From Thermodesulfobacterium sp. (GTDB taxonomy: Bacteria > Desulfobacterota > Thermodesulfobacteria > Thermodesulfobacteriales > Thermodesulfobacteriaceae): DNA of 8,368 nucleotides. Below, piece after piece: positions 1 to 6,242 of this stretch. The notes beneath the pieces are model-generated. The model ran no database searches and was not told the DNA's origin. It saw only the letters and a program-made list of their open reading frames with translations. The DNA lies in assembly GCA_021163085.1 (NCBI GenBank), contig JAGGXL010000082.1, forward strand, positions 1 to 8,368, in the 5' to 3' direction. Positions within the stretch are counted from its first letter, which is position 1, and every line of letters begins with the position of its first letter. The position numbers and the translations under genes were made by a program.

Positions 1-33
1 ATATTATCTTATTTAATTAAAAATTGCAAGATT

Positions 34-978
34 TTAGTTAGAAAGAAGTTTTATAGCTAAGTTTAATGCTGAAATAAGACTTTGAGGATTAGCGATGCCT
101 TTTCCGGCTATATCGTAAGCTGTGCCATGACAGGGAGAAGTTCTGATAATAGGAAGCCCCAAGGTAATGTTTACTCCGTCTTCAAAGTGGATCAGTTTAA
201 AAGGAATTAAACCCTGATCATGAAAAAGTGCAATAACTAAATGAAATCTACCTTTATAAGCCCAGTAAAATAGACTATCTGAAGGATAAGGGCCATAAAG
301 GGAAATTCCTTCTTTTTCGCAAATCTTTATAGCTTCTTCTATAACACTTTCTTCGGTTCCTAAAAGGCCTCCTTCTCCAGCATGAGGATTTAATCCGCAG
401 ATAGCCATTTTAGGATCTTCAATTTTGAGTCTTTTTAAAAATTCGTAAGAAAGCTTAGCAGTGTTAAAAATTTTTTCACAGTTTATACTTTTAGGAACAT
501 CTTTTAGAGGAATATGTATGGTAACCAGAGAGACTATCATTTTTTCTCCATAAAATGCCATTACATATTTATCCACATTGAATTCCTTAGCTAACCAGTC
601 TGTATGTCCTGAATAGTTAACACCCACTTTGCTAAGTCCTTCTTTGCTAATAGGAGCTGTTACAATAGCATCAACTTTTTTATTTTTTGCCATTTCTATA
701 GCTTTCTGAAAATACGCAGCCATGGCTTTATAACTCTCCAGAGTAGGTCTGCCAGGAACTACACTGAGCTCTGAGATAGAATCTATTTTTACTTCTTCGG
801 GTAATTGAATTCCTAAACTTTTAGCAGTGTTTAAAATGATTTTTCTATCTCCTATAATAATGAAATTTTTTAAAACTTCTGGATTTTTTCTTTTAAAATG
901 ATCAAGTGATTTAACGATTATTTCAGGACCTATCCCTGCAGGACATCCCATTGAAATGGCTATTTTGAATGATCCCAT
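34..978 (-). CDS. pdxA: 4-hydroxythreonine-4-phosphate dehydrogenase
   Basis: Cytoplasmic NAD(P)-dependent, metal-requiring dehydrogenase of the DXP-dependent pyridoxal-phosphate pathway; it oxidises 4-phosphohydroxythreonine, whose product PdxJ condenses with deoxyxylulose phosphate. The 314 residues (E. coli about 329) show the family motifs in order: CPAGIGPE at 12-19, GHTDWLA at 124-130, THIPL at 153-157, NPHAGEGG at 197-204, HDQGLIPFKL at 253-262, GVNITLGLPIIRTS at 268-281 and HGTAYDIAGKGIANP at 284-298. His155, His199 and His253 match the three metal ligands known in E. coli PdxA. One oddity is Cys12, where the family usually has Asp or Glu before PAGIGP. The ATG at 978 is kept because the next Met (residue 10) would remove the first beta strand; however, no Shine-Dalgarno precedes it, only the T-tract of the dnaK terminator. 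A PdxA2-type phospho-threonate dehydrogenase is the main alternative. Family assignment is very secure. Confidence 0.95.
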   Translation of the reverse strand: MGSFKIAISMGCPAGIGPEIIVKSLDHFKRKNPEVLKNFIIIGDRKIILNTAKSLGIQLPEEVKIDSISELSVVPGRPTLESYKAMAAYFQKAIEMAKNKKVDAIVTAPISKEGLSKVGVNYSGHTDWLAKEFNVDKYVMAFYGEKMIVSLVTIHIPLKDVPKSINCEKIFNTAKLSYEFLKRLKIEDPKMAICGLNPHAGEGGLLGTEESVIEEAIKICEKEGISLYGPYPSDSLFYWAYKGRFHLVIALFHDQGLIPFKLIHFEDGVNITLGLPIIRTSPCHGTAYDIAGKGIANPQSLISALNLAIKLLSN

Positions 979-980
979 AG

Positions 981-1009
981 GAAAATAAAAAAGGGGAGGA
1001 ATCCCCTTT
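981..1009 (-). terminator. Rho-independent terminator after dnaK
   Basis: On the minus strand the 8-bp perfect stem AAAGGGGA / TCCCCTTT (1009-1002 with 997-990) closes a TTCC loop and runs into a TTTTTTATTTT tract. It begins 8 bp after the dnaK stop codon, and its T-tract ends a few bases before the pdxA start codon. The fold is plain in the sequence; its efficiency is inferred. It separates the grpE-dnaK operon from pdxA. Confidence 0.85.
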
Positions 1010-1016
1010 AGTTGTT

Positions 1017-2936
1017 TTATTTCATCTCCTCAAAGTCTGCATCAATTACATCATCTTTGCCTTTTCCCTTGGAAGAATCTTCGGTTTTTTCTGTAGTTTC
1101 TGATGTTCCGGTAGTTTTAGATGCCTTTTCTCTATAAAGCATCTCAGCAAGTTTATAAGATGTCTGTGTTAACTCATCACTTGCTTTACGGATAGCATTT
1201 ATATCTTCTCCTTCCATAACTTTTCTCAATTCTGCTATCTTCTCTTCTACCTCTTTTTTCAAGCTTTCAGAAACCTTATCTCCAAGTTCTCTTAAAGTTT
1301 TTTCTACAGAATAGATTAAGCTATCAGCCTGGTTACGTGCTTCTGCAAGTTCTTTCTTTCTTCTATCCTCTTCTGCATGCTGTTCAGCCTCTTTGATAAT
1401 TTTTTGAATTTCTTCTTCAGACAAGCCAGAAGAAGGTCTAACTACAATAGACTGCTCTTTTCCTGTTCCAAGGTCTTTTGCTGTGACATGAAGAATTCCA
1501 TCTGCATCTATATCAAAGGTTACTTCAATCTGAGGAACTCCTCTTGGTGCAGGAGGTATTCCGACGAGGTCAAAACGGGCAATACTTTTATTATCTTTTG
1601 CCATTGGTCTTTCACCCTGTAAAACATGAATAGTAACTGCTGTTTGATTGTCTGTAGCTGTAGTAAAAATCTGGCTTTTTCTTGTAGGAATAGTAGTTCC
1701 TCTTGGGATTATAACTGTAAATACCCCTCCCAAGGTTTCAATTCCAAGAGAAAGAGGAGTAACATCTAAAAGAAGAACATCTTTCACTTCTCCTTTTAAA
1801 ACTCCAGCCTGAATAGCAGCACCCATAGCTACTACTTCATCCGGATTTACCCCTTTAACCGGGTCTCTTCCAAAAATTTCTTTTACCTTTTGCTGTACCT
1901 TCGGCATACGAGTCATTCCACCAACAAGAATCACTTCACTTATATCCTTGGGAGTGATCCCTGCATCTTGCATAGCTATACGACAAGGTTCTTCCAGCTT
2001 ATCAATAAGGTCTTCTACAAGGCTCTCAAGTTTTGCTCTGGTAAGCTTCATAACTAAGTGCTTAGGTCCAGATGCATCTGCAGTAATAAAAGGAAGATTA
2101 ATTTCTGTTTCTAATGTACTTGAAAGTTCAATTTTGGCTTTCTCTGCGGCCTCTTTAAGTCTTTGTAAAGCCATTTTATCCTGTCTTAAATCTATCCCGT
2201 GCTCTTTCTTGAACTCCTCTGCAATATAATCTACAATTCTCATATCAAAATCTTCTCCACCGAGAAAAGTATTTCCAGAGGTTGACTTTACCTCAAAAAC
2301 TCCCTCTCCAATTTCTAAGATAGAAATATCAAAAGTTCCTCCTCCAAGGTCAAATACTGCAACCAATCCTTCTTTCTTCTTCTCAAGTCCATAGGCTAAA
2401 CATGCTGCTGTAGGCTCGTTAATTATTCTTATTACATTGAGTCCCGCAATTCTTCCTGCATCTTTAGTAGCTTGTCTCTGACTATCATCAAAATAAGCAG
2501 GAACAGTTATCACTACATCTTTAACTTCCTGTCCCAGATATTCTTCTAAATCCTGTTTGATTTTTCTTAAAATCATTGCAGATATCTCAGGAGGACTATA
2601 TCTTTTTCCTCTTACTTCAACGTGAGCATCACCATTAGGAGCTTCTACAATCTTATACGGAACCTTTTTTTTCCATTCCTGAACAACCGGATCATTGAAC
2701 TTTCTTCCCATAAGTCTTTTAATACCAAAGATTGTATTTTCAGCATTTATTATAGCTTGTCTTTTAGCAGGAAGTCCTACTAAAATCTCCCCACTTTCTT
2801 GAAAAGCTACTACTGAAGGTGTAGTTCTAGTCCCCTCACGATTGGGAATTACCTTAGGTTCTCCTCCTTCAAATATAGCAGCGCATGAATTGGTCGTCCC
2901 GAGGTCAATTCCAACAATTGGTGCTTTTCCTGCCAT
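1017..2936 (-). CDS. dnaK: Molecular chaperone DnaK (Hsp70)
   Basis: ATP-driven cytoplasmic chaperone that binds and releases exposed hydrophobic peptides, working with DnaJ and the exchange factor GrpE. The 639 residues are full length (E. coli 638). The nucleotide-binding domain covers about 1-385: phosphate-1 motif DLGTTNS at 11-17, VPAYFDDSQRQATKDAG at 145-161, INEPTAACLAYG at 172-183, phosphate-2 DLGGGTFD at 196-203 and the adenosine motif VGGMTRMP at 338-345. The interdomain linker is DVLLLDVTPLSLGIET at 386-401. The substrate-binding beta domain follows to about 505, then the helical lid (SSGLSEEEI at 502-510), a low-complexity Ser/Thr/Lys tail, and the typical DDVIDADFEEMK C terminus. 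The ATG at 2936 has a strong ribosome site (GGAGGGGG, 6 bp upstream). It lies 26 bp after grpE, so the two are co-transcribed. No dnaJ follows; a terminator does. Confidence 0.99.
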   Translation of the reverse strand: MAGKAPIVGIDLGTTNSCAAIFEGGEPKVIPNREGTRTTPSVVAFQESGEILVGLPAKRQAIINAENTIFGIKRLMGRKFNDPVVQEWKKKVPYKIVEAPNGDAHVEVRGKRYSPPEISAMILRKIKQDLEEYLGQEVKDVVITVPAYFDDSQRQATKDAGRIAGLNVIRIINEPTAACLAYGLEKKKEGLVAVFDLGGGTFDISILEIGEGVFEVKSTSGNTFLGGEDFDMRIVDYIAEEFKKEHGIDLRQDKMALQRLKEAAEKAKIELSSTLETEINLPFITADASGPKHLVMKLTRAKLESLVEDLIDKLEEPCRIAMQDAGITPKDISEVILVGGMTRMPKVQQKVKEIFGRDPVKGVNPDEVVAMGAAIQAGVLKGEVKDVLLLDVTPLSLGIETLGGVFTVIIPRGTTIPTRKSQIFTTATDNQTAVTIHVLQGERPMAKDNKSIARFDLVGIPPAPRGVPQIEVTFDIDADGILHVTAKDLGTGKEQSIVVRPSSGLSEEEIQKIIKEAEQHAEEDRRKKELAEARNQADSLIYSVEKTLRELGDKVSESLKKEVEEKIAELRKVMEGEDINAIRKASDELTQTSYKLAEMLYREKASKTTGTSETTEKTEDSSKGKGKDDVIDADFEEMK

Positions 2937-2962
2937 TTTTTTCCCCCTCCTTTTATCAATTT

Positions 2963-3562
2963 TTATTCATTTTCTACAATATTTTCCTCTTCTTCACTTT
3001 GCTGTAGATTTTCTTTTTTTTCTTCTTTTTTACCTACACATACACAAACAAGAGCTGGTCTTATAATTCTATCATGGAGTTTGTATCCTTTCTGATAAAC
3101 CTTAGTAATACCTCCATTAGGAATCTCAGGATGTTCCTCAGTGGATAAAGCTTCATGCAAATGAGGTACAAAAGGTTCTCCTATAGAAGGAATAAATTGT
3201 TTTAATCCAAATTTCTCCAAAGTTTGAATTATAGATCTTAAAGTTAGCTCTACACCTTCTTTTAATGCTTCTTTATTTTCTGATTGTTCAAAAGCTTCTA
3301 ACGCTCTTTCCAGATTATCAATACTTGGTAATAATTCTTTGAATACTGTTTCTAAAGCAAATTTATAATACTCTTCTTTTTCTCTTTTAAAAGCTCTTTT
3401 TAAATTCTCAACTTCAGCAGCATATCTTAAAGCCATCTCTTTCCAGTGTTTAATTTCTTCCTCTTTTTGTTTTAATTGTTCTTCAAGAGATATACTTTCT
3501 TCTTTTTTATTTTCTTTTTCTTTATTAATGTTACCCTGTGTTTCTTTTACGACCCCCTCCAT
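2963..3562 (-). CDS. grpE: Nucleotide exchange factor GrpE
   Basis: Dimeric cytoplasmic cofactor that opens the DnaK nucleotide cleft to release ADP and so reset the chaperone cycle; in thermophiles it often also acts as a thermosensor. From the ATG at 3562 it is 199 residues. A charged, disordered N terminus (1-25) leads into a long coiled-coil helix (about 26-75), then the four-helix dimer segment with LLPSIDNLERALEAFE at 77-92, and the beta-wing head with GEPFVPHLHEAL at 128-139 and QKGYKLHDRIIRPALV at 157-172. An acidic Lys/Glu tail of about 22 residues extends past the usual end. The end of the wing carries an unusual Cys-X-Cys (173, 175). A TTG one codon upstream is an alternative start, but the GGAGGT at 3569-3574 is 6 bases from the ATG and only 3 from the TTG. 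First gene of the grpE-dnaK operon, divergent from nadC. Confidence 0.97.
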   Translation of the reverse strand: MEGVVKETQGNINKEKENKKEESISLEEQLKQKEEEIKHWKEMALRYAAEVENLKRAFKREKEEYYKFALETVFKELLPSIDNLERALEAFEQSENKEALKEGVELTLRSIIQTLEKFGLKQFIPSIGEPFVPHLHEALSTEEHPEIPNGGITKVYQKGYKLHDRIIRPALVCVCVGKKEEKKENLQQSEEEENIVENE

Positions 3563-3568
3563 CAAAAT

Positions 3569-3574
3569 ACCTCC
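3569..3574 (-). promoter_or_regulatory. Ribosome binding site deciding the grpE start
   Basis: On the minus strand GGAGGT is followed by the 6-base spacer ATTTTG and then the ATG at 3562. This spacing favours the ATG over the TTG that begins at 3565. Confidence 0.8.
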
Positions 3575-3595
3575 AAAACTTTACTTTTTAGTTCC

Positions 3596-3625
3596 TTGAG
3601 TTATGATAAAAATTAAGTCTTATAT
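3596..3625 (+). promoter_or_regulatory. Possible weak sigma-70 promoter for nadC
   Basis: TTGAGT at 3596-3601 and TTATAT at 3620-3625 are separated by 18 bp in the 94-bp divergent spacer between grpE and nadC. The -35 box matches TTGACA at four positions and the -10 box is imperfect. In such AT-rich DNA this could be chance. I see no clear matching promoter for grpE on the other strand, and no CIRCE repeat or sigma-32 consensus. Confidence 0.3.
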
Positions 3626-3656
3626 TTTTTTTTTCCAGAGGTATTATTAATAAAAA

Positions 3657-4517
3657 ATGTTAGAAAAATGGAAAATTGAAGAACTTGTAAAAATTGCACT
3701 TAATGAAGATATTCCTTTTACTGATATTACCTCAGAAATTATACTTCCTTCAAATCTTTATGGAAGAGCATATTTTTTAGCTAAGGAAAACCTTATTGTT
3801 TGTGGTAAGCCTGTTGTTGAAGAAGTTTTTAATTTTATAGACCCTGAGATAAAAATCACTTGGCAAGTTGAAGAAGGAGCAGAAGTAAAAGCTCATACTA
3901 AATTGGGATTTATAGAAGGTAATATAAAAAGCATTTTAAAAGGTGAAAGGGTGGCTCTTAATTTTTTCCAGCATCTCTCTGGAATCGCTACGTATGTTCG
4001 CAGATTTACTGAAAAATTAGCTCCCCATTGTATTTTACTTCTTGATACAAGAAAAAATCTCCCCGGACTAAAAATACTTCAAAAATATGCTGTTAAGATC
4101 GGAGGAGGAAAAAATCACAGATTTTCTCTTTCAGATGGAATATTAGTAAAAGATAATCATATTAAAGCCTTGGGAGGAATAGATAAGGTAATTGAAAGAC
4201 TTAAAGATATTCCCCATTATCTCAAGGTTGAAATAGAAGTTAAATCTTTAGAAGAATTAAAAGTTCTTTTAAATTCAGAAGCGCCTGTTGATAATATCCT
4301 TTTAGATAATTTTTCTGTTGATGAGCTGAAAGAAGCAGTAAAAATGATAAAAAGTAGTAAATCTTATATAAAAATTGAAGTCTCTGGTGGTATATCCCTT
4401 GAAAATATAGAAAATTTCAAAGATTTAGATATAGACTACGTATCATCTGGAACTTTAACTCATTCTATAAAAGCAGTAGATATAAGTTTAAAAATTGAAA
4501 CTGTTTACAATTATTAA
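3657..4517 (+). CDS. nadC: Nicotinate-nucleotide pyrophosphorylase (carboxylating)
   Basis: Quinolinate phosphoribosyltransferase: joins quinolinate to PRPP, giving nicotinate mononucleotide, CO2 and pyrophosphate in de novo NAD synthesis; cytoplasmic, normally a dimer. The 286 residues match the usual family length. Visible motifs: the N-terminal DITSE (23-27), ERVALNFFQHLSGIAT (97-112), substrate-binding DTRKNLPGLK (130-139), GGGKNHR (149-155), KDNHI (165-169), IEVE (192-195 region), ILLDN (214-218), SGGIS (243-247) and SSGTLTHS (263-270). Asn134 replaces the Thr usual in DTRKT. The related ModD is less likely because the KYAVKIGGGKNHR and KDNHI motifs are NadC-like. The ATG is preceded by AGAGGT, but 15 bases away, which is longer than normal; an in-frame TAA just upstream and no other good start make this ATG the only sensible choice. 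No other nad gene is in view. A terminator follows. Confidence 0.96.
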   Translation: MLEKWKIEELVKIALNEDIPFTDITSEIILPSNLYGRAYFLAKENLIVCGKPVVEEVFNFIDPEIKITWQVEEGAEVKAHTKLGFIEGNIKSILKGERVALNFFQHLSGIATYVRRFTEKLAPHCILLLDTRKNLPGLKILQKYAVKIGGGKNHRFSLSDGILVKDNHIKALGGIDKVIERLKDIPHYLKVEIEVKSLEELKVLLNSEAPVDNILLDNFSVDELKEAVKMIKSSKSYIKIEVSGGISLENIENFKDLDIDYVSSGTLTHSIKAVDISLKIETVYNY

Positions 4518-4532
4518 ATATTAAACTAAAAG

Positions 4533-4558
4533 GAGGGGGAGAACCCCCTCTTTTTTTC
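4533..4558. terminator. Bidirectional terminator between nadC and ppaC
   Basis: The 7-bp stem GAGGGGG (4533-4539) / CCCCCTC (4544-4550) closes an AGAA loop. It is followed on the plus strand by seven T and preceded by an A-rich run that becomes CTTTTAG on the minus strand. It lies between the nadC stop (4517) and the ppaC stop (4559) of two convergent genes and can end transcription from both sides, more strongly for nadC, which has the longer T-tract. Confidence 0.88.
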
Positions 4559-5521
4559 TTATAGACTAGCAAAAGTTTTTTCAAGAGGAGGAACCACTTG
4601 TTTCTTTCTACTCATTACTCCAGGCAACCAGACACTCTTTCCTTCTAATTTTTTGCCAAATGTAATCTCAACTATTTTAGGCTCATCAGTAATCACCATC
4701 AAATCTGTTCCTTCTTTCATAATATCTGTAAGCATAAGTACAATTGTATGATAAGCACCTTCTTGTTTTATATTGTTTAATTCATTATAAATTTCTTCTA
4801 ATCTATTTTCTATCATTTTTAAATCTACCAATTCAATCTGACCTACCCCAACTTTTTTACCACTCATATTATAATCTTTAAAATCTCTCATAATAATCTC
4901 TTTTGCTGTCATTCCTGATACATCAGAAAGTTTAGATTTAACCTCTACACCAAAGTTTGCTATATCATCAATACCAGCGATTTTTGCAAGCTCTTCTGCT
5001 ACTTCTTTATCCATAGGGGTGGTGGTAGCTGATTTAAAAACTACAGTATCACTTAAAATAGCAGCTAAAAGGAGACCTGCTATATCCTTGGGAATTGCAA
5101 CTCCTGTTGTATCAAAAAGAAATTTTAAAACTGTAGCACCGCAACCTACAGGGAAGTTTACAAAAAGAATTGGATTAGGAGTCGTTACATCTCCGATTTT
5201 ATGATGATCAACTACTGCCACAATTTCGGCTTTATCAATATTATCAAGGCTTTGAACCTTATCTGAATGATCAACAAGCGCAACTGTTTTCCCATCCCCA
5301 TCTGTCATAACTTCAGGAACTTTGACGCCAAACTTTTCTAAAACAAACTTAGTTTCTGCATTAGGCTCTCCCTGAATTATAGGAACAGCTTCTTTGTCAA
5401 CTTTCATAATTTTACAGCCGCCTTTTTTCCACTCGTTTAAAAGATAGGCAAAGGCAATGGCTGAACAAACTGAATCAGTATCGGGTTTTTTGTGGCCAAC
5501 TACATAAATTACATCAGACAT
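4559..5521 (-). CDS. ppaC: Manganese-dependent inorganic pyrophosphatase (class II, DHH family)
   Basis: Hydrolyses pyrophosphate to two phosphates in the cytoplasm, pulling biosynthetic reactions such as nucleotide and tRNA charging steps forward. The 320 residues form the DHH domain followed by the DHHA2 domain. GHKKPDTDS at 9-17 gives ligands His10, Asp14 and Asp16; VDHSD at 83-87 gives Asp84; the signature DHH is at 105-107; LSDT at 156-159 gives Asp158; and the substrate-binding SRKKQVVPPLE is at 304-314. All metal ligands known from Bacillus PpaC have counterparts. There is no CBS/DRTGG regulatory insert of the type seen in longer clostridial enzymes; the length is close to the plain B. 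subtilis form (about 309). The start is firm: AGGAGGTGTGAT directly precedes the ATG. It is a single-gene unit with its own promoter upstream and a terminator touching its stop codon. Confidence 0.97.
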   Translation of the reverse strand: MSDVIYVVGHKKPDTDSVCSAIAFAYLLNEWKKGGCKIMKVDKEAVPIIQGEPNAETKFVLEKFGVKVPEVMTDGDGKTVALVDHSDKVQSLDNIDKAEIVAVVDHHKIGDVTTPNPILFVNFPVGCGATVLKFLFDTTGVAIPKDIAGLLLAAILSDTVVFKSATTTPMDKEVAEELAKIAGIDDIANFGVEVKSKLSDVSGMTAKEIIMRDFKDYNMSGKKVGVGQIELVDLKMIENRLEEIYNELNNIKQEGAYHTIVLMLTDIMKEGTDLMVITDEPKIVEITFGKKLEGKSVWLPGVMSRKKQVVPPLEKTFASL

Positions 5522-5571
5522 ATCACACCTCCTAGATTTTATTTTTATATATTTTCAAACTTTAAAACTAA

Positions 5572-5599
5572 ATTATTATTTATCTTTTTCTCTTGTCAA
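5572..5599 (-). promoter_or_regulatory. Sigma-70-like promoter for ppaC
   Basis: On the minus strand a perfect TTGACA (5599-5594) and AATAAT (5577-5572, five of six matches to TATAAT) are 16 bp apart, placing the start of transcription about 45 bases before the ppaC ATG. The -35 box overlaps that of the plus-strand promoter at 5593-5621. Confidence 0.6.
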
Positions 5600-5621
5600 G
5601 ATTAAAATTCTTTTATATAAT
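5593..5621 (+). promoter_or_regulatory. Sigma-70-like promoter towards the pilZ-motAB operon
   Basis: TTGTCA (5593-5598) and a perfect TATAAT (5616-5621) are separated by the ideal 17 bp. Transcription would begin near 5628, giving a leader of about 100 bases before the PilZ gene. The AT-rich leader shows no riboswitch-like structure that I can see. Confidence 0.6.
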
Positions 5622-5670
5622 GTTAAAAAAGCTTGATTTAAAGAAAAATCCAAAGTTGTAATATTATAAT

Positions 5671-5697
5671 TAAAGTTTTTTTCTTTTTTTCCGATTT
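5671..5697 (+). promoter_or_regulatory. Candidate sigma-28 (FliA) flagellar promoter
   Basis: TAAAGTTT at 5671-5678, an 11-base spacer, and TCCGATTT at 5690-5697 compare with the E. coli FliA consensus TAAAGTTT-N11-GCCGATAA: all eight -35 positions, five of eight -10 positions (CCGAT) and the exact spacing. It lies 32 bases before the start of a PilZ-motA-motB operon, the kind of late motility operon FliA controls. The T-rich spacer means the -35 match is less surprising than it looks, so the CCGAT core and the context carry the call. Confidence 0.65.
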
Positions 5698-5729
5698 TTA
5701 TAATTAGTAACCCTAAATCTATTGAAAAC

Positions 5730-6242
5730 ATGGAAAGAGAAGCCGTTAGAATAGATGTAACTCTGCCTTTTAAAGCAGAAAAAATATCTCCTGAAGAAGC
5801 GGAAAATAAAGTTGCCCGTGTTATAGGAGATATTCCTTTTTTCTCTTACATTCCACTCAAAGATACCTTAGATGAAGGTTTAAACTCTTGGCTTAAATTA
5901 ATGAATGCCAAATTGGATTACTTGATAAACATTTTAACCAGAGAAAAAGAGGGTTTTAATGATCTTCCTTTACAAAAAATTAATCTTAGTGAAACGGGAT
6001 TGAGGTTTGTTTCAAAATTTCCCTTTGAACTGGGAGACATAGTTGAAATTAAAACTGTGATTGATATTTATCAACCCATAGGGTTTTATCTTTATGGCGA
6101 GGTCGTAAGATGTGAAAAAAAAGAAAATTTTTACGAAACAGCAGTTAAGTTTATTAATCTTCCTAAGGATATAAGAGAAAAACTCAGTTATTTCATTCTT
6201 CATAAGGAAAGAGAATTAATTAGAGAATTGAGGTCTGAATAA
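5730..6242 (+). CDS. PilZ-domain protein, candidate c-di-GMP motility modulator
   Basis: A 170-residue soluble protein with a C-terminal PilZ-like beta barrel (about 80-155): INLSETGLRF at 84-93 fits the PilZ signature (D/N)xSxxG, then FELGDIVEIK at 99-108 and YLYGEVVRCE at 120-129 give the expected strands. The other half of the cyclic-di-GMP site, RxxxR, is visible as REAVR at 3-7, right at the N terminus and about 77 residues from NLSETG; canonical PilZ domains have these far closer. The intervening segment is largely helical in appearance (LNSWLKLMNAKLDYLINIL at 51-69) and may mediate oligomerisation. No signal peptide or membrane span. It is the first gene of an operon with motA and motB, and its TAA overlaps the motA ATG by one base, which suggests a role at the flagellar stator comparable to the YcgR brake. 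That function is inference. The ribosome site is poor. YcgR itself is not implied: its N-terminal domain is absent. Confidence 0.8.
   Translation: MEREAVRIDVTLPFKAEKISPEEAENKVARVIGDIPFFSYIPLKDTLDEGLNSWLKLMNAKLDYLINILTREKEGFNDLPLQKINLSETGLRFVSKFPFELGDIVEIKTVIDIYQPIGFYLYGEVVRCEKKENFYETAVKFINLPKDIREKLSYFILHKERELIRELRSE

Noticed and set aside
1377..2229. Open frames on the plus strand at 1377-1622 and 1948-2229
   Set aside because: They lie wholly inside the highly conserved dnaK coding sequence on the other strand, encode nothing recognisable and lack ribosome sites.
2842..3066. Plus-strand open frame spanning the dnaK-grpE junction
   Set aside because: It overlaps two certain genes on the other strand; its hydrophobic look comes from reading Lys/Glu-rich codons in reverse.
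3566..3645. Inverted repeat AATACCTC ... GAGGTATT flanking the grpE-nadC spacer
   Set aside because: Each half is the ribosome binding region of one of the two divergent genes, so the symmetry is explained by two Shine-Dalgarno sequences facing outward.
5019..5204. Plus-strand open frame inside ppaC
   Set aside because: It mirrors the conserved DHH domain coding sequence and has no independent support.
5665..5706. Additional TATAAT hexamers at 5665-5670 and 5699-5704, with a TATAATTA direct repeat
   Set aside because: Neither has a plausible -35 box at 16-18 bp, and such hexamers are expected by chance in this AT-rich leader.
6012..6203. Minus-strand open frame inside the PilZ gene
   Set aside because: Low-complexity Phe/Ile/Asn-rich product, opposite to a gene with recognisable PilZ motifs and operon overlap.
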